This document shows positions 53,048-61,703 of a stretch of DNA of 64,000 bases, one piece after another (position 1 is the first letter of the stretch; each line of letters opens with the position of its first letter). The stretch is from the NCBI RefSeq assembly GCF_017875325.1, contig NZ_JAGGMN010000001.1, positions 1,508,140 to 1,572,139 of the forward strand, given 5' to 3'. A program made the translations under genes and the position numbers. The DNA comes from Methanofollis sp. W23 (GTDB taxonomy: Archaea > Halobacteriota > Methanomicrobia > Methanomicrobiales > Methanofollaceae). The notes beneath the pieces were generated by a model. The model saw nothing but the letters and a program-made list of their open reading frames with translations. It was not told the DNA's origin and did not search any database.

Positions 53048-55512
53048 TCGCCATCACCGTTCCCATAGAGATCCTTCCTGACCGCTCCGATCACCGTGTC
53101 TGCGTCACGGAAGTAGGAGATGAGCATCTTGGACACGTCCTGATAGTGCCTGATGTTCTTGACCCGCATCCATTCAAGGATCTCCTGGCGCCTCTTGAGT
53201 TCCTCGCGCATCCTGGCCTCGCTCCAGCCTTTCGCCTCGATGATCGACTCAAGGATGTACGACTTGCCAGAGTAGCGGATCTCGTCGGTGGCCTGGTTCC
53301 AGGAGAAGACCTCGTTGGTGATCAATTCGTTGGTCCTGGGGTCGATGTCCAGGATCTCGATGATCTGTTTGTTCCTCCTGATCCGCTGCCCGCCGATCCT
53401 GGCCTGCACCTGGATACACACCACGTCAAGGGCGTTGAGCATGTTCCTGGGCACGTCCAGCGGCGGGTTTTCGAGACGGTGGACCACACTGGCGACCGAG
53501 TCGGCGTGCATCGTGGCATAAGTCACGTGACCGGTGGACATCGCCTGGAAGAGGGTCTGGGCCTCCGCACCCCTGACCTCACCCACACACATGTACTCGG
53601 GCCGCTGTCGCAGGGCCGCACGGAGGAGTTCATACATGTCGATCGAGCCCTTGCCTTCGGTGTCGAAAGACTCCCTGGTCACCGAGGGGATCCAGTTGGA
53701 GTGCGGGAGTTTCAATTCCCTGGTATCTTCAAGGGAGACGATCTTGGCCTGCGGCGGGATGAAGAGCGAGATGGCGTTGAGGGCGGTGGTCTTCCCAGAA
53801 GCCGTCCCGCCTGCAAAGATCGCCGACTTCCCGGCCTCGACCGCCAGCCAGAGGAAGGCGACCGAGAGGGGAGAGAAGGTCCCCCACCCTATGAGGTCGG
53901 TCGGGGTGATCGGTTCGTCCTTGAACTTCCTGATAGTGAAGGTCGAGCCGTGGGCGGTCACTTCTTTGCCCAATGTCATCTGGATACGGGAACCGTCCGA
54001 CATCGTGGCGTCAAGGATCGGGTCGGCGATGGAGATGTACTTCCCGGCCCGCTGCGCGAGTTTGGTGACGAACGAGTCGAGTTCAACGGCGTCGGTGTAC
54101 ATCCGGTTCGTCTTGATCGACTCATACCCTGAATGGAAGATGAAGATCGGGTTGTCGAGACCGTCACAGGAGATGTCCTCGATATAGGTGTCGTACATGA
54201 TCGCGTCGATCAGTCCGTCCCCGAGGAAGTCGCGCTCGATGGTATAGTAGATCTTCTCCCTGGAGAGGGGCGTGAGCGTGATCCCGAAGTCGGTGAGGAT
54301 CTCATCGGAGAGGTCACGCAGGATCTTGCGCGCCCCTTCCCTCGTGAGGTCCTTGGTGCTGATGTCAAGTCTCTCAAAGAGGCGTTCCTTGATCTCGGCG
54401 AGGAGTTCGGTCTCCGCGGCGGTCAGTTCCGGTTCGAGGACGTCGTAACTGTACTCATGGGAGGCGTTGTCATAGGAAATGCGCACGAAGGCGTAGGGTT
54501 CGTTGACCGGATAGAGTTCAACCTCCTCGACATCAGGGGGCGGGGTGAAGGTGAGGTCGACGAGCGGGCCGTGAACTTCGGGATCGTATTCTTCAATTTT
54601 AGATTTATGCTGGGTCTTGCTGCCTATGGACTCAATTTTACTGAGGAATCCCAGGGGCGTCTGTTTTTTCTTGGCCGCCACCACGGCCCTTGCCTCTTCG
54701 GTGATGGCAGGGACAGACTCGGCCCAGAGTTGATCGATCTCAGGGGGCAGGGTGTTCACGCCAAGGGCGTCGTGGTGTGTCGAGCGTTTGATATTGAACT
54801 CCTCGACGTCGAAGGTCGCGGCCTTCGGCAGGATCAGTTCTGAATAAAACCCGAGATCTCCAACGTCGGTGACGCAGGCCTCTGAATCATCGCCCTCCCC
54901 GGCGCCGGAGGACCATCTGGTTGCCCTGGAGGGGGCATGGGGTTCAGGTACAGGAGAAGAGAGAGGGACGTCTTCTGGAAGTGCGTCTTCAGGAAGTACA
55001 TCGTCTTCTGAAGGTCCTTCTTCAGGAGGGACGTCTTCAAGAGAGAATTCCTCAAGAGGCAGGTCGCCCAGGGACACGACCTCAGAGGACGCACGCGGGG
55101 AAGAGGGCTCGTCCTCCACGGGCTCGTGGGAGCCATCCTCTTTACGAGCATCAAAGATGGCGTCGACTGCGGACTTCAGTTCCATAAGGTCCTGGTCATC
55201 AAATCCTGTCGATTGAGATCCTTCCCGTACTGGAGAAGGAGAGGCCTCGGGCGTCCTGATCTTTTCAGCAGGTTCCCCTGTGTCCACCGGTTTCGACGGT
55301 CCGTCTCCCCCGCCGCCATAGGTGCGAGGGTCCCTGATCAGGGCTTCAAGGTCGAGAGTTTCTTTCCCACCCACCAGGGATCTGAGATTGCCTGATTCAT
55401 CTGTCGGTTCTGGTTCAGAAGAGCACTCCTCCCATTCGTTCTTTTTGGCAGGGCCCTTCATCTTCTCAAGGATATCATGAAGACGATTGTGAGGTTTCTT
55501 TCTCTCAGACAT
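53044..55512 (-). CDS. Type II/IV filament secretion ATPase (TadA/GspE/FlaI-like) with long acidic N-terminus
   Basis: 822 residues. The C-terminal 520 residues form the motor: N2 domain with LREGARKILRDLSDEI-like segment, DGLDNPIFIFHSGYESIKTN, Walker A FAGGTASGKTTALNA (about 580), Asp box VSLEDTREL, His box/Walker B YMCVGEVRGAEAQTLFQAM and MSTGHVTYATMHADS. The first 250 residues are acidic and low-complexity (EDVPPEEGPSEDD, DVLPEDALPEDVPLSS), much longer than in usual FlaI/TadA. This may be a docking arm for the small proteins of this cluster, which is inference. It overlaps both neighbours. Confidence 0.9.
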   Translation of the reverse strand: MSERKKPHNRLHDILEKMKGPAKKNEWEECSSEPEPTDESGNLRSLVGGKETLDLEALIRDPRTYGGGGDGPSKPVDTGEPAEKIRTPEASPSPVREGSQSTGFDDQDLMELKSAVDAIFDARKEDGSHEPVEDEPSSPRASSEVVSLGDLPLEEFSLEDVPPEEGPSEDDVLPEDALPEDVPLSSPVPEPHAPSRATRWSSGAGEGDDSEACVTDVGDLGFYSELILPKAATFDVEEFNIKRSTHHDALGVNTLPPEIDQLWAESVPAITEEARAVVAAKKKQTPLGFLSKIESIGSKTQHKSKIEEYDPEVHGPLVDLTFTPPPDVEEVELYPVNEPYAFVRISYDNASHEYSYDVLEPELTAAETELLAEIKERLFERLDISTKDLTREGARKILRDLSDEILTDFGITLTPLSREKIYYTIERDFLGDGLIDAIMYDTYIEDISCDGLDNPIFIFHSGYESIKTNRMYTDAVELDSFVTKLAQRAGKYISIADPILDATMSDGSRIQMTLGKEVTAHGSTFTIRKFKDEPITPTDLIGWGTFSPLSVAFLWLAVEAGKSAIFAGGTASGKTTALNAISLFIPPQAKIVSLEDTRELKLPHSNWIPSVTRESFDTEGKGSIDMYELLRAALRQRPEYMCVGEVRGAEAQTLFQAMSTGHVTYATMHADSVASVVHRLENPPLDVPRNMLNALDVVCIQVQARIGGQRIRRNKQIIEILDIDPRTNELITNEVFSWNQATDEIRYSGKSYILESIIEAKGWSEARMREELKRRQEILEWMRVKNIRHYQDVSKMLISYFRDADTVIGAVRKDLYGNGDGE

Positions 55513-56131
55513 CTGTCACACCATCCATCTCAATGACAAGTTCACTCCGTTCGCCTTTGAAGTCCACCATGAATGTGGCGACCTCGTCTGCGCTGTCGAC
55601 GAGCAGGATGTCATATTTGCCGTTGAAGAGTCTGAACGACACCCGGCCATCGCCGGTTGTCGTATCACTCGCAAGGACGTGCCTGCCCCTCCGCACTGAT
55701 ACTCTGACACCTTCCTGGGGTGTCTCGTTGTTGATGATTACAAGGGCGAGAATTCCGGGTATCCGTCGCACCCCCCCGATCTCAGGGAGATCGGAGGAAA
55801 AATTGTGGGGAAAATAACTATTATGAAAGACCCGGCACCGTGCGATGATCAGGTCCGCCACCCGCCGGTCAGTGGCATAGAGGTCATAGTCATCAGATTC
55901 CCGGATCTTCAAGACCGCCGGATCACCGTACAGTCCACCGATCTCGTCAAAATAGATCGCCCCCGAGGGCTCTCCGCCGGAAAATAAAATTGTTGAGTTT
56001 CTTTTCCCGTCAATGAGAATACCAAGCGCTCCGGCCTCACCCGCTGCCTGTGCAGTCATCTCATGATAAGGAAATGACCCGAGATAGCGTGACCGACCAA
56101 GAACCTCATTGATAATATCCATTATGTCCAT
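55505..56131 (-). CDS. Unknown protein with PATAN-like N-domain, part of the filament operon
   Basis: 208 residues. The N-terminal half has GALGILIDGKRNSTILFSGG, PSGAIYFDEI and GDPAVLKIRE, the G...F.GG.P..A.Y...G..AL pattern seen in DUF2226/PATAN-like domains and shared with the 57150 and 57746 products. The C-terminal half (TPQEGVRVSVRRGRHVLASD, GKYDILLVDSADEV) resembles a small beta-sandwich of the carboxypeptidase-regulatory type. It has no signal peptide, so it is probably cytosolic or peripheral. It overlaps the ATPase start by 8 bp; GGGAGATGAAGA precedes the ATG. Function unknown. Confidence 0.7.
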   Translation of the reverse strand: MDIMDIINEVLGRSRYLGSFPYHEMTAQAAGEAGALGILIDGKRNSTILFSGGEPSGAIYFDEIGGLYGDPAVLKIRESDDYDLYATDRRVADLIIARCRVFHNSYFPHNFSSDLPEIGGVRRIPGILALVIINNETPQEGVRVSVRRGRHVLASDTTTGDGRVSFRLFNGKYDILLVDSADEVATFMVDFKGERSELVIEMDGVTDV

Positions 56132-56238
56132 TCTTCATCTCCCTGGCCCTCTCGCGAAGGTGTCAAGCCAGAGACCATCTGATAATTGGGGGCAAAACAT
56201 GAATGCAGGAGAGAAACGACTCTCCCCGGCCCACCCCA

Positions 56239-57024
56239 TCAGCGACTGCCACCAAAGAGGGTATGTGCAAGTCTGTCAACAAAGTCCTGTTTTCTCTCCT
56301 CGGTCTCCTCCTCATAGGTCACGCCTGCCATCTCCGCAGCAATTCTCCGAAATGCCCGTGATGCCTCCGAAGAAGGATATTTCAAAACAATGGGGGTCTT
56401 GTACGCCGCAGATCTCCTGACATTGGAATCTTCAGGGATCATGTCGACGACCCGTACGCCCAGGACATCTTCGACAGAATGTCTCCTGATCTCGGTGTTC
56501 TCCATCCCTGACCTGTTGATGATGGCGCCATAGACCGTCCCTCCCACCATCTCGGTGAGGATCTTTGTCTTCAATGCGTCGGCCATCGAGGAGAGTTCTG
56601 GATTGACGACAAGGATGACTTCGTCTGATATCGCGAGGGCGACGACCCCGTCCTTGCTGATGCCGGCGGCAGCATCGACAAGGAGATAGTCACACCGGTC
56701 CACCAGGGACCGCATGACATCCCGGAGACGGTCGGGATCGGCGTTCTGGAAACCCTGGAGAGAGATCCCGCTCGGCACCACCTTGACACCGTTCGGTCCT
56801 TCGTAAATTGCGTCGTCGATCTTTGCCTGCCCGGCAAGGACCTCGTGGAGGGTAACCGGAGCTTCCTCAAGCCCGAGCACAAGGCCCAGGTTCGCCATCC
56901 CAATGTCAGCATCGAGGATGTAGGTCTCTTTGCCAAGCCTGGCGAGGGAAGCACCGAGGTTCACGGTGACCGTTGTCTTCCCGGTTCCCCCTTTCCCGGA
57001 TGCGATCGTGAATGCCCTGATCAA
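56239..57024 (-). CDS. MinD/ParA-family ATPase (TadZ-like position)
   Basis: 261 residues. Deviant Walker A KGGTGKT (about 11-17), then YILDADIGMANLGLVLGLEE, VVPSGISLQGFQN and YLLVDAAAGISKDGVVALAI. The C-terminal region is charged but the amphipathic tail is not obvious. The likely start is TTG 57024, preceded by AAGGTGTCGTA. As first gene upstream of the secretion ATPase (108 bp from the next), it occupies the place of TadZ, the ParA-like protein that positions Tad pili. Alternatively it is a generic cell-pole MinD paralogue. Confidence 0.87.
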   Translation of the reverse strand: MIRAFTIASGKGGTGKTTVTVNLGASLARLGKETYILDADIGMANLGLVLGLEEAPVTLHEVLAGQAKIDDAIYEGPNGVKVVPSGISLQGFQNADPDRLRDVMRSLVDRCDYLLVDAAAGISKDGVVALAISDEVILVVNPELSSMADALKTKILTEMVGGTVYGAIINRSGMENTEIRRHSVEDVLGVRVVDMIPEDSNVRRSAAYKTPIVLKYPSSEASRAFRRIAAEMAGVTYEEETEERKQDFVDRLAHTLFGGSR

Positions 57025-57149
57025 TACGACACCTTCTACTCCAATGATTGTGGAAGATGCTACTTAAAGATTATGATATTGGGTGGGAGGCATAGAGCAG
57101 TTTAAACACTCATTTAACCATCCACAATAGATAAAAATAAATGAAGCCC

Positions 57150-57758
57150 TTATCGGGACTCTTTTTCTTTTCTTGCGATGAGATGATCCATATTCATCTC
57201 TTTAAGGAGCACAGAAGCATCTTTCTGAAAATCTTCCTGAAGATGTCTGAGCGATTCCACTGCAGCAGGATTCAGAACCTGCTTTTTCTGATCACTTGAT
57301 GAAGGCAAGGGGGATTGATCCGGCCGCGAGGGGGCGGCGGTCTTCTCGACCGTACGCACGGTCCGCACCCTGGCCCCGGACGTCTTCCCCTTCACCCGTA
57401 CCGGCCTGACCGTCGTGCTCGCTCCCCTGACATCAGAGGGCACTTCGGTCTTCCATGCGGCATTGGAAGGGATAAGTGTGTCCATGTCCGAGATCGAACA
57501 CGGAAAGAACTCTCCCTGCACCATCAGGTCTCCCGCGCGTATCTTCTGAAGAGCCCGGACACCGGACAGCCCCCCGTACTCGGCACAGACCGGTGCTCCA
57601 CCCCTGAACAGGACCGTGCCTCCCGACCGGCCGGCAGAGAAGACCAGTGCCCCGGTAAATGACCTCTTCTGACAGGCGGTGACGATCTCAGCAAGAGGAA
57701 GGAGACGGGTGCCCGCAGACCTCCAGGCAGGTGGCAGGTGCGTACCTATCCCCTCCAA
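57150..57758 (-). CDS. Unknown protein, PATAN-like domain plus disordered linker
   Basis: 202 residues. The N-terminus (RSFTGALVFSAGRSGGTVLF, RGGAPVCAEYGGLSGVRALQ) has the same small-domain pattern as the 55505 and 57746 products. The middle (about 100-160) is Ser/Thr/Arg-rich and probably unfolded; the end is helical (VESLRHLQEDFQKDASVLLK). There is no signal peptide. It overlaps the upstream gene by 13 bp and is last in the hydrogenase operon, 125 bp before minD. Function unknown. Confidence 0.65.
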   Translation of the reverse strand: MEGIGTHLPPAWRSAGTRLLPLAEIVTACQKRSFTGALVFSAGRSGGTVLFRGGAPVCAEYGGLSGVRALQKIRAGDLMVQGEFFPCSISDMDTLIPSNAAWKTEVPSDVRGASTTVRPVRVKGKTSGARVRTVRTVEKTAAPSRPDQSPLPSSSDQKKQVLNPAAVESLRHLQEDFQKDASVLLKEMNMDHLIARKEKESR

Positions 57759-58453
57759 CTGAGACTCTTGAGGGCGATCCTGACCAGGCCCAGGTTTGCG
57801 TTCGCCTTTGTTAAGACACAGACCGAGAGATCCCCTACAGGAGCGATGATCAACTTCCCGCCAGGCGTCTCAAGGATGATCTGGTCGAGCGCACCCATCT
57901 CCATATCGCCTGCAATCCGTGAACTCGCCCTGAGGAGGTCCTCTGAGATCGCAGCCACGCGTTCAAAATCTGCCGCACCGACAGAGTGGACGGCAAACCC
58001 TTCATAGAACGCGGACACCGCCTTCACTCCTGGTTGGGAGAGGACGAGGTTGAGGGCCTCCCTGTCAAGTTCAGGGATGGCACCCTCGCCCGGATCTGCA
58101 TCAGGGGGATGTTCCTCCCCTGTACCAGGTTCTGTCGTCTCTTCTTCACCAATGACATATCCTCCCTCCTCGCACCATGCCAGGGCCAGCGCATATTCGT
58201 CAGGGCCATATCGGCTGAGTTCGGAAGAGAGCGATGGCTCAGCAGAAAGATACTCCAGGGCCGCACCCCCTCTCAGGGCCCTGTCGTCATCCTGATACCC
58301 GGCCGCCACCGGATTTCCCTCGTCAGAGAGGATAAAACCTTCCCCGTTCTCAGAGCGGAGGCGCACGACCGCCTGGAAGGCGCTGGTGAAAGGGAGCACC
58401 TCCTCCAGCGGGGCCGTCATGCTGCCAAAGCTCTGTCCATCAGGCAGTGTCAT
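57746..58453 (-). CDS. Roadblock/LC7-containing protein with PATAN-like N-domain
   Basis: 235 residues. N-terminal part: FQAVVRLRSENGEGFILSDE, GNPVAAGYQDDDRALRGGAA. Acidic linker about 105-130. C-terminal about 135-230 resembles Roadblock/LC7 (VLSQPGVKAVSAFYEGFAVH; GALDQIILETPGGKLIIAPV; GDLSVCVLTKANANLGLVRI). Roadblock proteins bind Ras-like GTPases or motor regulators, and a small GTPase is not encoded here. It is 3 bp downstream of the stand-alone Roadblock gene. Confidence 0.72.
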   Translation of the reverse strand: MTLPDGQSFGSMTAPLEEVLPFTSAFQAVVRLRSENGEGFILSDEGNPVAAGYQDDDRALRGGAALEYLSAEPSLSSELSRYGPDEYALALAWCEEGGYVIGEEETTEPGTGEEHPPDADPGEGAIPELDREALNLVLSQPGVKAVSAFYEGFAVHSVGAADFERVAAISEDLLRASSRIAGDMEMGALDQIILETPGGKLIIAPVGDLSVCVLTKANANLGLVRIALKSLSWRG

Positions 58454-58456
58454 AAC

Positions 58457-58810
58457 TCACAGTGCTGCAGTGATCCGGTCTCTGTTCTTCTTCAATTCGT
58501 ATCTGATCCTGCCGATATTGGAACCGTCGTTCGCGACGATCGCGATCAACTCGTCTTCTGAGAGAGGCGAGAGGAGGATCGGGCCGTTCTGTAATTCCAC
58601 AAGCATCTGGTTCAGTTCGCCCTTGCCAAGTTCGGCACCCATCGCCTCAGAGGTCCCCATCCCGGTCGAGGCCATGGCGCCAAGTGCGTCGGTATCGATC
58701 TCGCCAGAGACGGCGTCCTCGATCACGAACCCATCTCTGCCGATGACGACCGCGGCAGTTACACCGTCCAGTCTAAGAAATTCCATCAGAATCTGTTTAA
58801 GGATTTCCAT
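58457..58810 (-). CDS. Roadblock/LC7 domain protein (MglB-like)
   Basis: 117 residues, a single Roadblock/LC7 domain: LDGVTAAVVIGRDGFVIEDA, then IDTDALGAMASTGMGTSEAM, GELNQMLVELQNGPILLSPL, and ELIAIVANDGSNIGRIRYEL. Such homodimers act as GTPase-activating or scaffold proteins (MglB in bacterial polarity). The start is 3 bp after the hydrogenase large-subunit stop, so it is in the same operon, an unusual partner for a hydrogenase. Confidence 0.87.
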   Translation of the reverse strand: MEILKQILMEFLRLDGVTAAVVIGRDGFVIEDAVSGEIDTDALGAMASTGMGTSEAMGAELGKGELNQMLVELQNGPILLSPLSEDELIAIVANDGSNIGRIRYELKKNRDRITAAL

Positions 58811-58813
58811 AAT

Positions 58814-60217
58814 TCAGTTCACCTCAGTAACGTCGAGCACCTCACACCCGGTGCCCGTACGCCTGACCACCTCGATGCGCATCGGCATCCTGCCGATGGC
58901 GTGAGTTGCACATGAGATGCATGGATCATAGGCACGGATGACCATTTCGATTTTGTTCGATCCATCTTCAGTCAGTTCTCCATCTTTTATGACCTTCCGG
59001 GCAACATCTTCGACGCCACGGTCCATGGCATAGTTGTTCTGACAGGTGGCCACAATCAGGTTGCATTTCTCGATCATGCCGTCGGCATTGACCGAATAGT
59101 CATGGACCAGGGTGCCGCGCGGGGCTTCGATGATCCCGACGCCCCGGTTGGCGGCGACGCCAGTGACCGGCGTCCTGACCTCGGTCCCGGTGATGCCAGG
59201 GTCTTCGAGGAGGGCGACCGCCTGTTCGCAGGCAGAGAGGAACTCGATGTATCTCGCAATATTGTAGGCAAGCGGGGCCTGGACCACCCGACCAAAGGTA
59301 CCCCTGTACTCCTTGAGGGCGGCATCGGCCTCAGGCGTGCCCATCGATTCGGCGACATTCAGTCTGGCAAGCGGACCGACCCGGTAGGCGCCGCCGCCGG
59401 CAAGACGGCAGAACTTGAGGTACGACCAGTCCTCTGAGTACTCCTCGATATGGTCCAGGTAGTCGGCACCGGTAAAGGACCCGGTCTCCTGGCCGTCAGG
59501 ACCGAGGATCTTCACCTCACCCCCGCTGACCGCATGGACGCCGTTCTGTGCCATGCCCATAAACGAGGTCTCGACCGTACCAAAGGAAGTGTCGATCCCG
59601 TCCATCAACCCACGAGCGGTCTCCCATCCTTCTCTGGCGATGGCAAGCCCGTCCTGTGCCGAGGCAAGGAGGGTCTGGCGGTGCTCCTCAGAGAGGGGGA
59701 TGGACATCCCGCCAGGGATGGCATTGCTCGGGTGGATCGGTTTGCCGCCGACGGCCTCGGTGATCCGCTGCCCGAGTTTTCTCACCTCGATCGCCTTTTT
59801 TGCGATCTCGGGCGAGTGCCTGGCAAGGCCGATGACATTGCGTTCAGCCGCAGGGGCGTCGCCGAGGAGGAAGTCGGGAGCGGCGAGCATGAAGAAATGG
59901 AGCGCATGCGAGTGGATGAACTGCCCTGCCAGCAGGAGTTCACGCAGCTTCCTCCCTGTCGGCGGGGGCGCCGCCCCAAAGATCTGGTCGCAGGCCGCGG
60001 CCGCGGCCAGGTGGTGAGAGGTCGGGCAGATCCCGCAGATCCTGGGAGTGATCCTGGGGGCCTCCTCGACCGCGGCGCCGAGGAGGAACTTCTCAAACCC
60101 GCGGAGTTCGACCACGTTGAAGTGGGCGTCGGCGACCTCGCCGGCCTCGTCGAGTTCGATCCGCACCTGGGCATGCCCCTCGATCCTGGTCACCGGCGAG
60201 ATGGTCAGCCGCGTCAT
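58814..60217 (-). CDS. NiFe hydrogenase large subunit, MvhA-like
   Basis: 467 residues, close to the ~470 of F420-non-reducing MvhA. The L1 motif RICGICPTSH (about 60-69) and L2 motif DPCISCATH (near the C-terminus) supply the four Ni-binding Cys. The C-terminal stretch after CATH (AIGRMPMRIEVVRRTGTGCE) is longer than a plain VxxR tail and may or may not be processed. It starts TISPVTRIEGHAQVRIELDE. It overlaps the small-subunit stop by 4 bp. Likely H2 oxidation to feed reduction of CoM-S-S-CoB or ferredoxin. Confidence 0.93.
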   Translation of the reverse strand: MTRLTISPVTRIEGHAQVRIELDEAGEVADAHFNVVELRGFEKFLLGAAVEEAPRITPRICGICPTSHHLAAAAACDQIFGAAPPPTGRKLRELLLAGQFIHSHALHFFMLAAPDFLLGDAPAAERNVIGLARHSPEIAKKAIEVRKLGQRITEAVGGKPIHPSNAIPGGMSIPLSEEHRQTLLASAQDGLAIAREGWETARGLMDGIDTSFGTVETSFMGMAQNGVHAVSGGEVKILGPDGQETGSFTGADYLDHIEEYSEDWSYLKFCRLAGGGAYRVGPLARLNVAESMGTPEADAALKEYRGTFGRVVQAPLAYNIARYIEFLSACEQAVALLEDPGITGTEVRTPVTGVAANRGVGIIEAPRGTLVHDYSVNADGMIEKCNLIVATCQNNYAMDRGVEDVARKVIKDGELTEDGSNKIEMVIRAYDPCISCATHAIGRMPMRIEVVRRTGTGCEVLDVTEVN

Positions 60218-61137
60218 TGTGCACCCCCCTTCACGATGTCACGGATCTTGGAGATGTCCTTGTCCTCCATCACCAGGCTTCCGATGGTGAAGGGGTACAT
60301 CGTATGGGCGACATCGTAGACCTGCTTCTCGACCTCCTTCTCAGGCAGGTCGGTGAGGTCGGCGATCCGCCTGACCATCATATTGTAGATGTCGCGGCAG
60401 GGTTCGCGCAGGATGTCCAGGGATGGGCCATTGCACCCGTGGCAGGGGACATTGTTGCGCGGGCACGAGGCTCCGCACCGCCCGAAGGTGACCGGACCAA
60501 GGCAGAGGTAGCCCTGGCCAAGCAGACAGGTTTCAGGGTCGGGGACGCCTTCGTAGCGGCGCTTGAGGTGCCAGTCCTTGATCTCGCCCATCTTCCGGTT
60601 GCACTCAGAGCAGACCGACTTCTTCGAGAGTTCGGTCTTGTCTCCAGCAACAAGGGCAGGGAGGACAGTCTTGAGGAACTGTTCCTTTGGCGGACACCCG
60701 GTGATATAATAATCCACTTTCACGAGGTCGCCGACGGCAAAGGCACGGTACAGGAAGGAGGGGACATCGGTGGGGACGACATTGTCGGGGGCCGCACTCT
60801 CCACCTCCTGGTAGACATATTTGAAGAGGTCTTCCTGCTTCCCGAGCATCGAGAGGCCAGAGACCCCGCCGTAGCAGGCGCAGGTGCCAAAGGCGATGAG
60901 AGTCTTTGAGCGTTTTCTGAGAAGTTTCAACCGCTCCTCATTCTCCTCGTTCCTCACCGCACCGGTGACGAAGGCGATGTCGATCCCTTCGGGGGGTTCT
61001 TTGGCATCCATGATCACCGGGGAATAGACGATCTCGGCCTGGGCGACGAGGTCGAGGAGGGCCTCGTGGAGGTCGAGGACCGAGATGGTGCAGCCAGAAC
61101 ACCCAGCCAGTTCTTCGATTGCAATCTTTACGCTCAT
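60214..61137 (-). CDS. NiFe hydrogenase small subunit, MvhG-like
   Basis: 307 residues from ATG 61137 (a GTG at 61146 overlaps the previous stop). Cys for three Fe-S clusters are visible: ELAGCSGCTISVLDLHEAL (proximal), GTCACYGGVSG, TGCPPKEQFLK, CSECNRKMGEIKDWHLKRR, CLLGQGYLCLGPVT and RCGASCPRNNVPCHGCNGP. No Tat signal, so cytosolic. No mvhD (the usual electron link to HdrA) is adjacent; a ferredoxin is encoded two genes upstream. Confidence 0.92.
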   Translation of the reverse strand: MSVKIAIEELAGCSGCTISVLDLHEALLDLVAQAEIVYSPVIMDAKEPPEGIDIAFVTGAVRNEENEERLKLLRKRSKTLIAFGTCACYGGVSGLSMLGKQEDLFKYVYQEVESAAPDNVVPTDVPSFLYRAFAVGDLVKVDYYITGCPPKEQFLKTVLPALVAGDKTELSKKSVCSECNRKMGEIKDWHLKRRYEGVPDPETCLLGQGYLCLGPVTFGRCGASCPRNNVPCHGCNGPSLDILREPCRDIYNMMVRRIADLTDLPEKEVEKQVYDVAHTMYPFTIGSLVMEDKDISKIRDIVKGGAQ

Positions 61138-61142
61138 GGCAA

Positions 61143-61703
61143 TCACTTCAGGATCAATTTCTTCAGGCAGGCGTTCGGCCCGGTATGCACGATCTCGAGT
61201 TTTGCACGCCGGCCGGTGATCTCCTCGATCGCCCCGACGACATACCCGTACAGGGTCTGGCAGAGGGGGCCGCCCTGGTCCATGCCATTGTAGCGGAGGG
61301 TCTGGCGGACGATGCAGTCGTGAAAGACCAGGAAGATGAAGGTCTCCCCGTTCTCGGTGACCACATAGTTCTCCTTGTCCTCTGGTTTCCAGAGTTCGAA
61401 GGTGTACTGGCCGTGGAGAATGTACGAGAGTTCGCGGAGCGCCTCCTCGACGTCGTCGATCTTCCTGAAGTACTTCGCGGTCTCGTGACCGAATTTCTTG
61501 CCGGCCCTGAAGGTGACGGCATTCGCGCCCCTCCCGGCGATCTCCTGGAGCGACCTGATGATCAGGCCGTTCATCCTCATGGTACCCTGGAGGGTCGGTT
61601 CAAGCTCTTTTGCTGAGGGGGTACACGAGATGGGGACGTCTTCGGCCCTGAAGACGGACCCTGTCTTAAATTGCTTGTTTATCTCATCAACACTCTCGGT
61701 CAT
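61143..61703 (-). CDS. V4R-like (4-vinyl reductase family) small-molecule-binding protein
   Basis: 186 residues. Segments TMRMNGLIIRSLQEIAGRGA, VTFRAGKKFGHETAKYFRKI, FIFLVFHDCIVRQTLRYNG and GYVVGAIEEITGRRAKLEIV, with a late Cys in TGPNACLKKLIL, match V4R/heme-NO-like ligand-binding folds found in archaeal regulators of metabolism. Here it sits between ferredoxin and hydrogenase genes (1-bp overlap upstream), so it may regulate or insert a component of the hydrogenase. The assignment to V4R is moderate. Confidence 0.65.
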   Translation of the reverse strand: MTESVDEINKQFKTGSVFRAEDVPISCTPSAKELEPTLQGTMRMNGLIIRSLQEIAGRGANAVTFRAGKKFGHETAKYFRKIDDVEEALRELSYILHGQYTFELWKPEDKENYVVTENGETFIFLVFHDCIVRQTLRYNGMDQGGPLCQTLYGYVVGAIEEITGRRAKLEIVHTGPNACLKKLILK

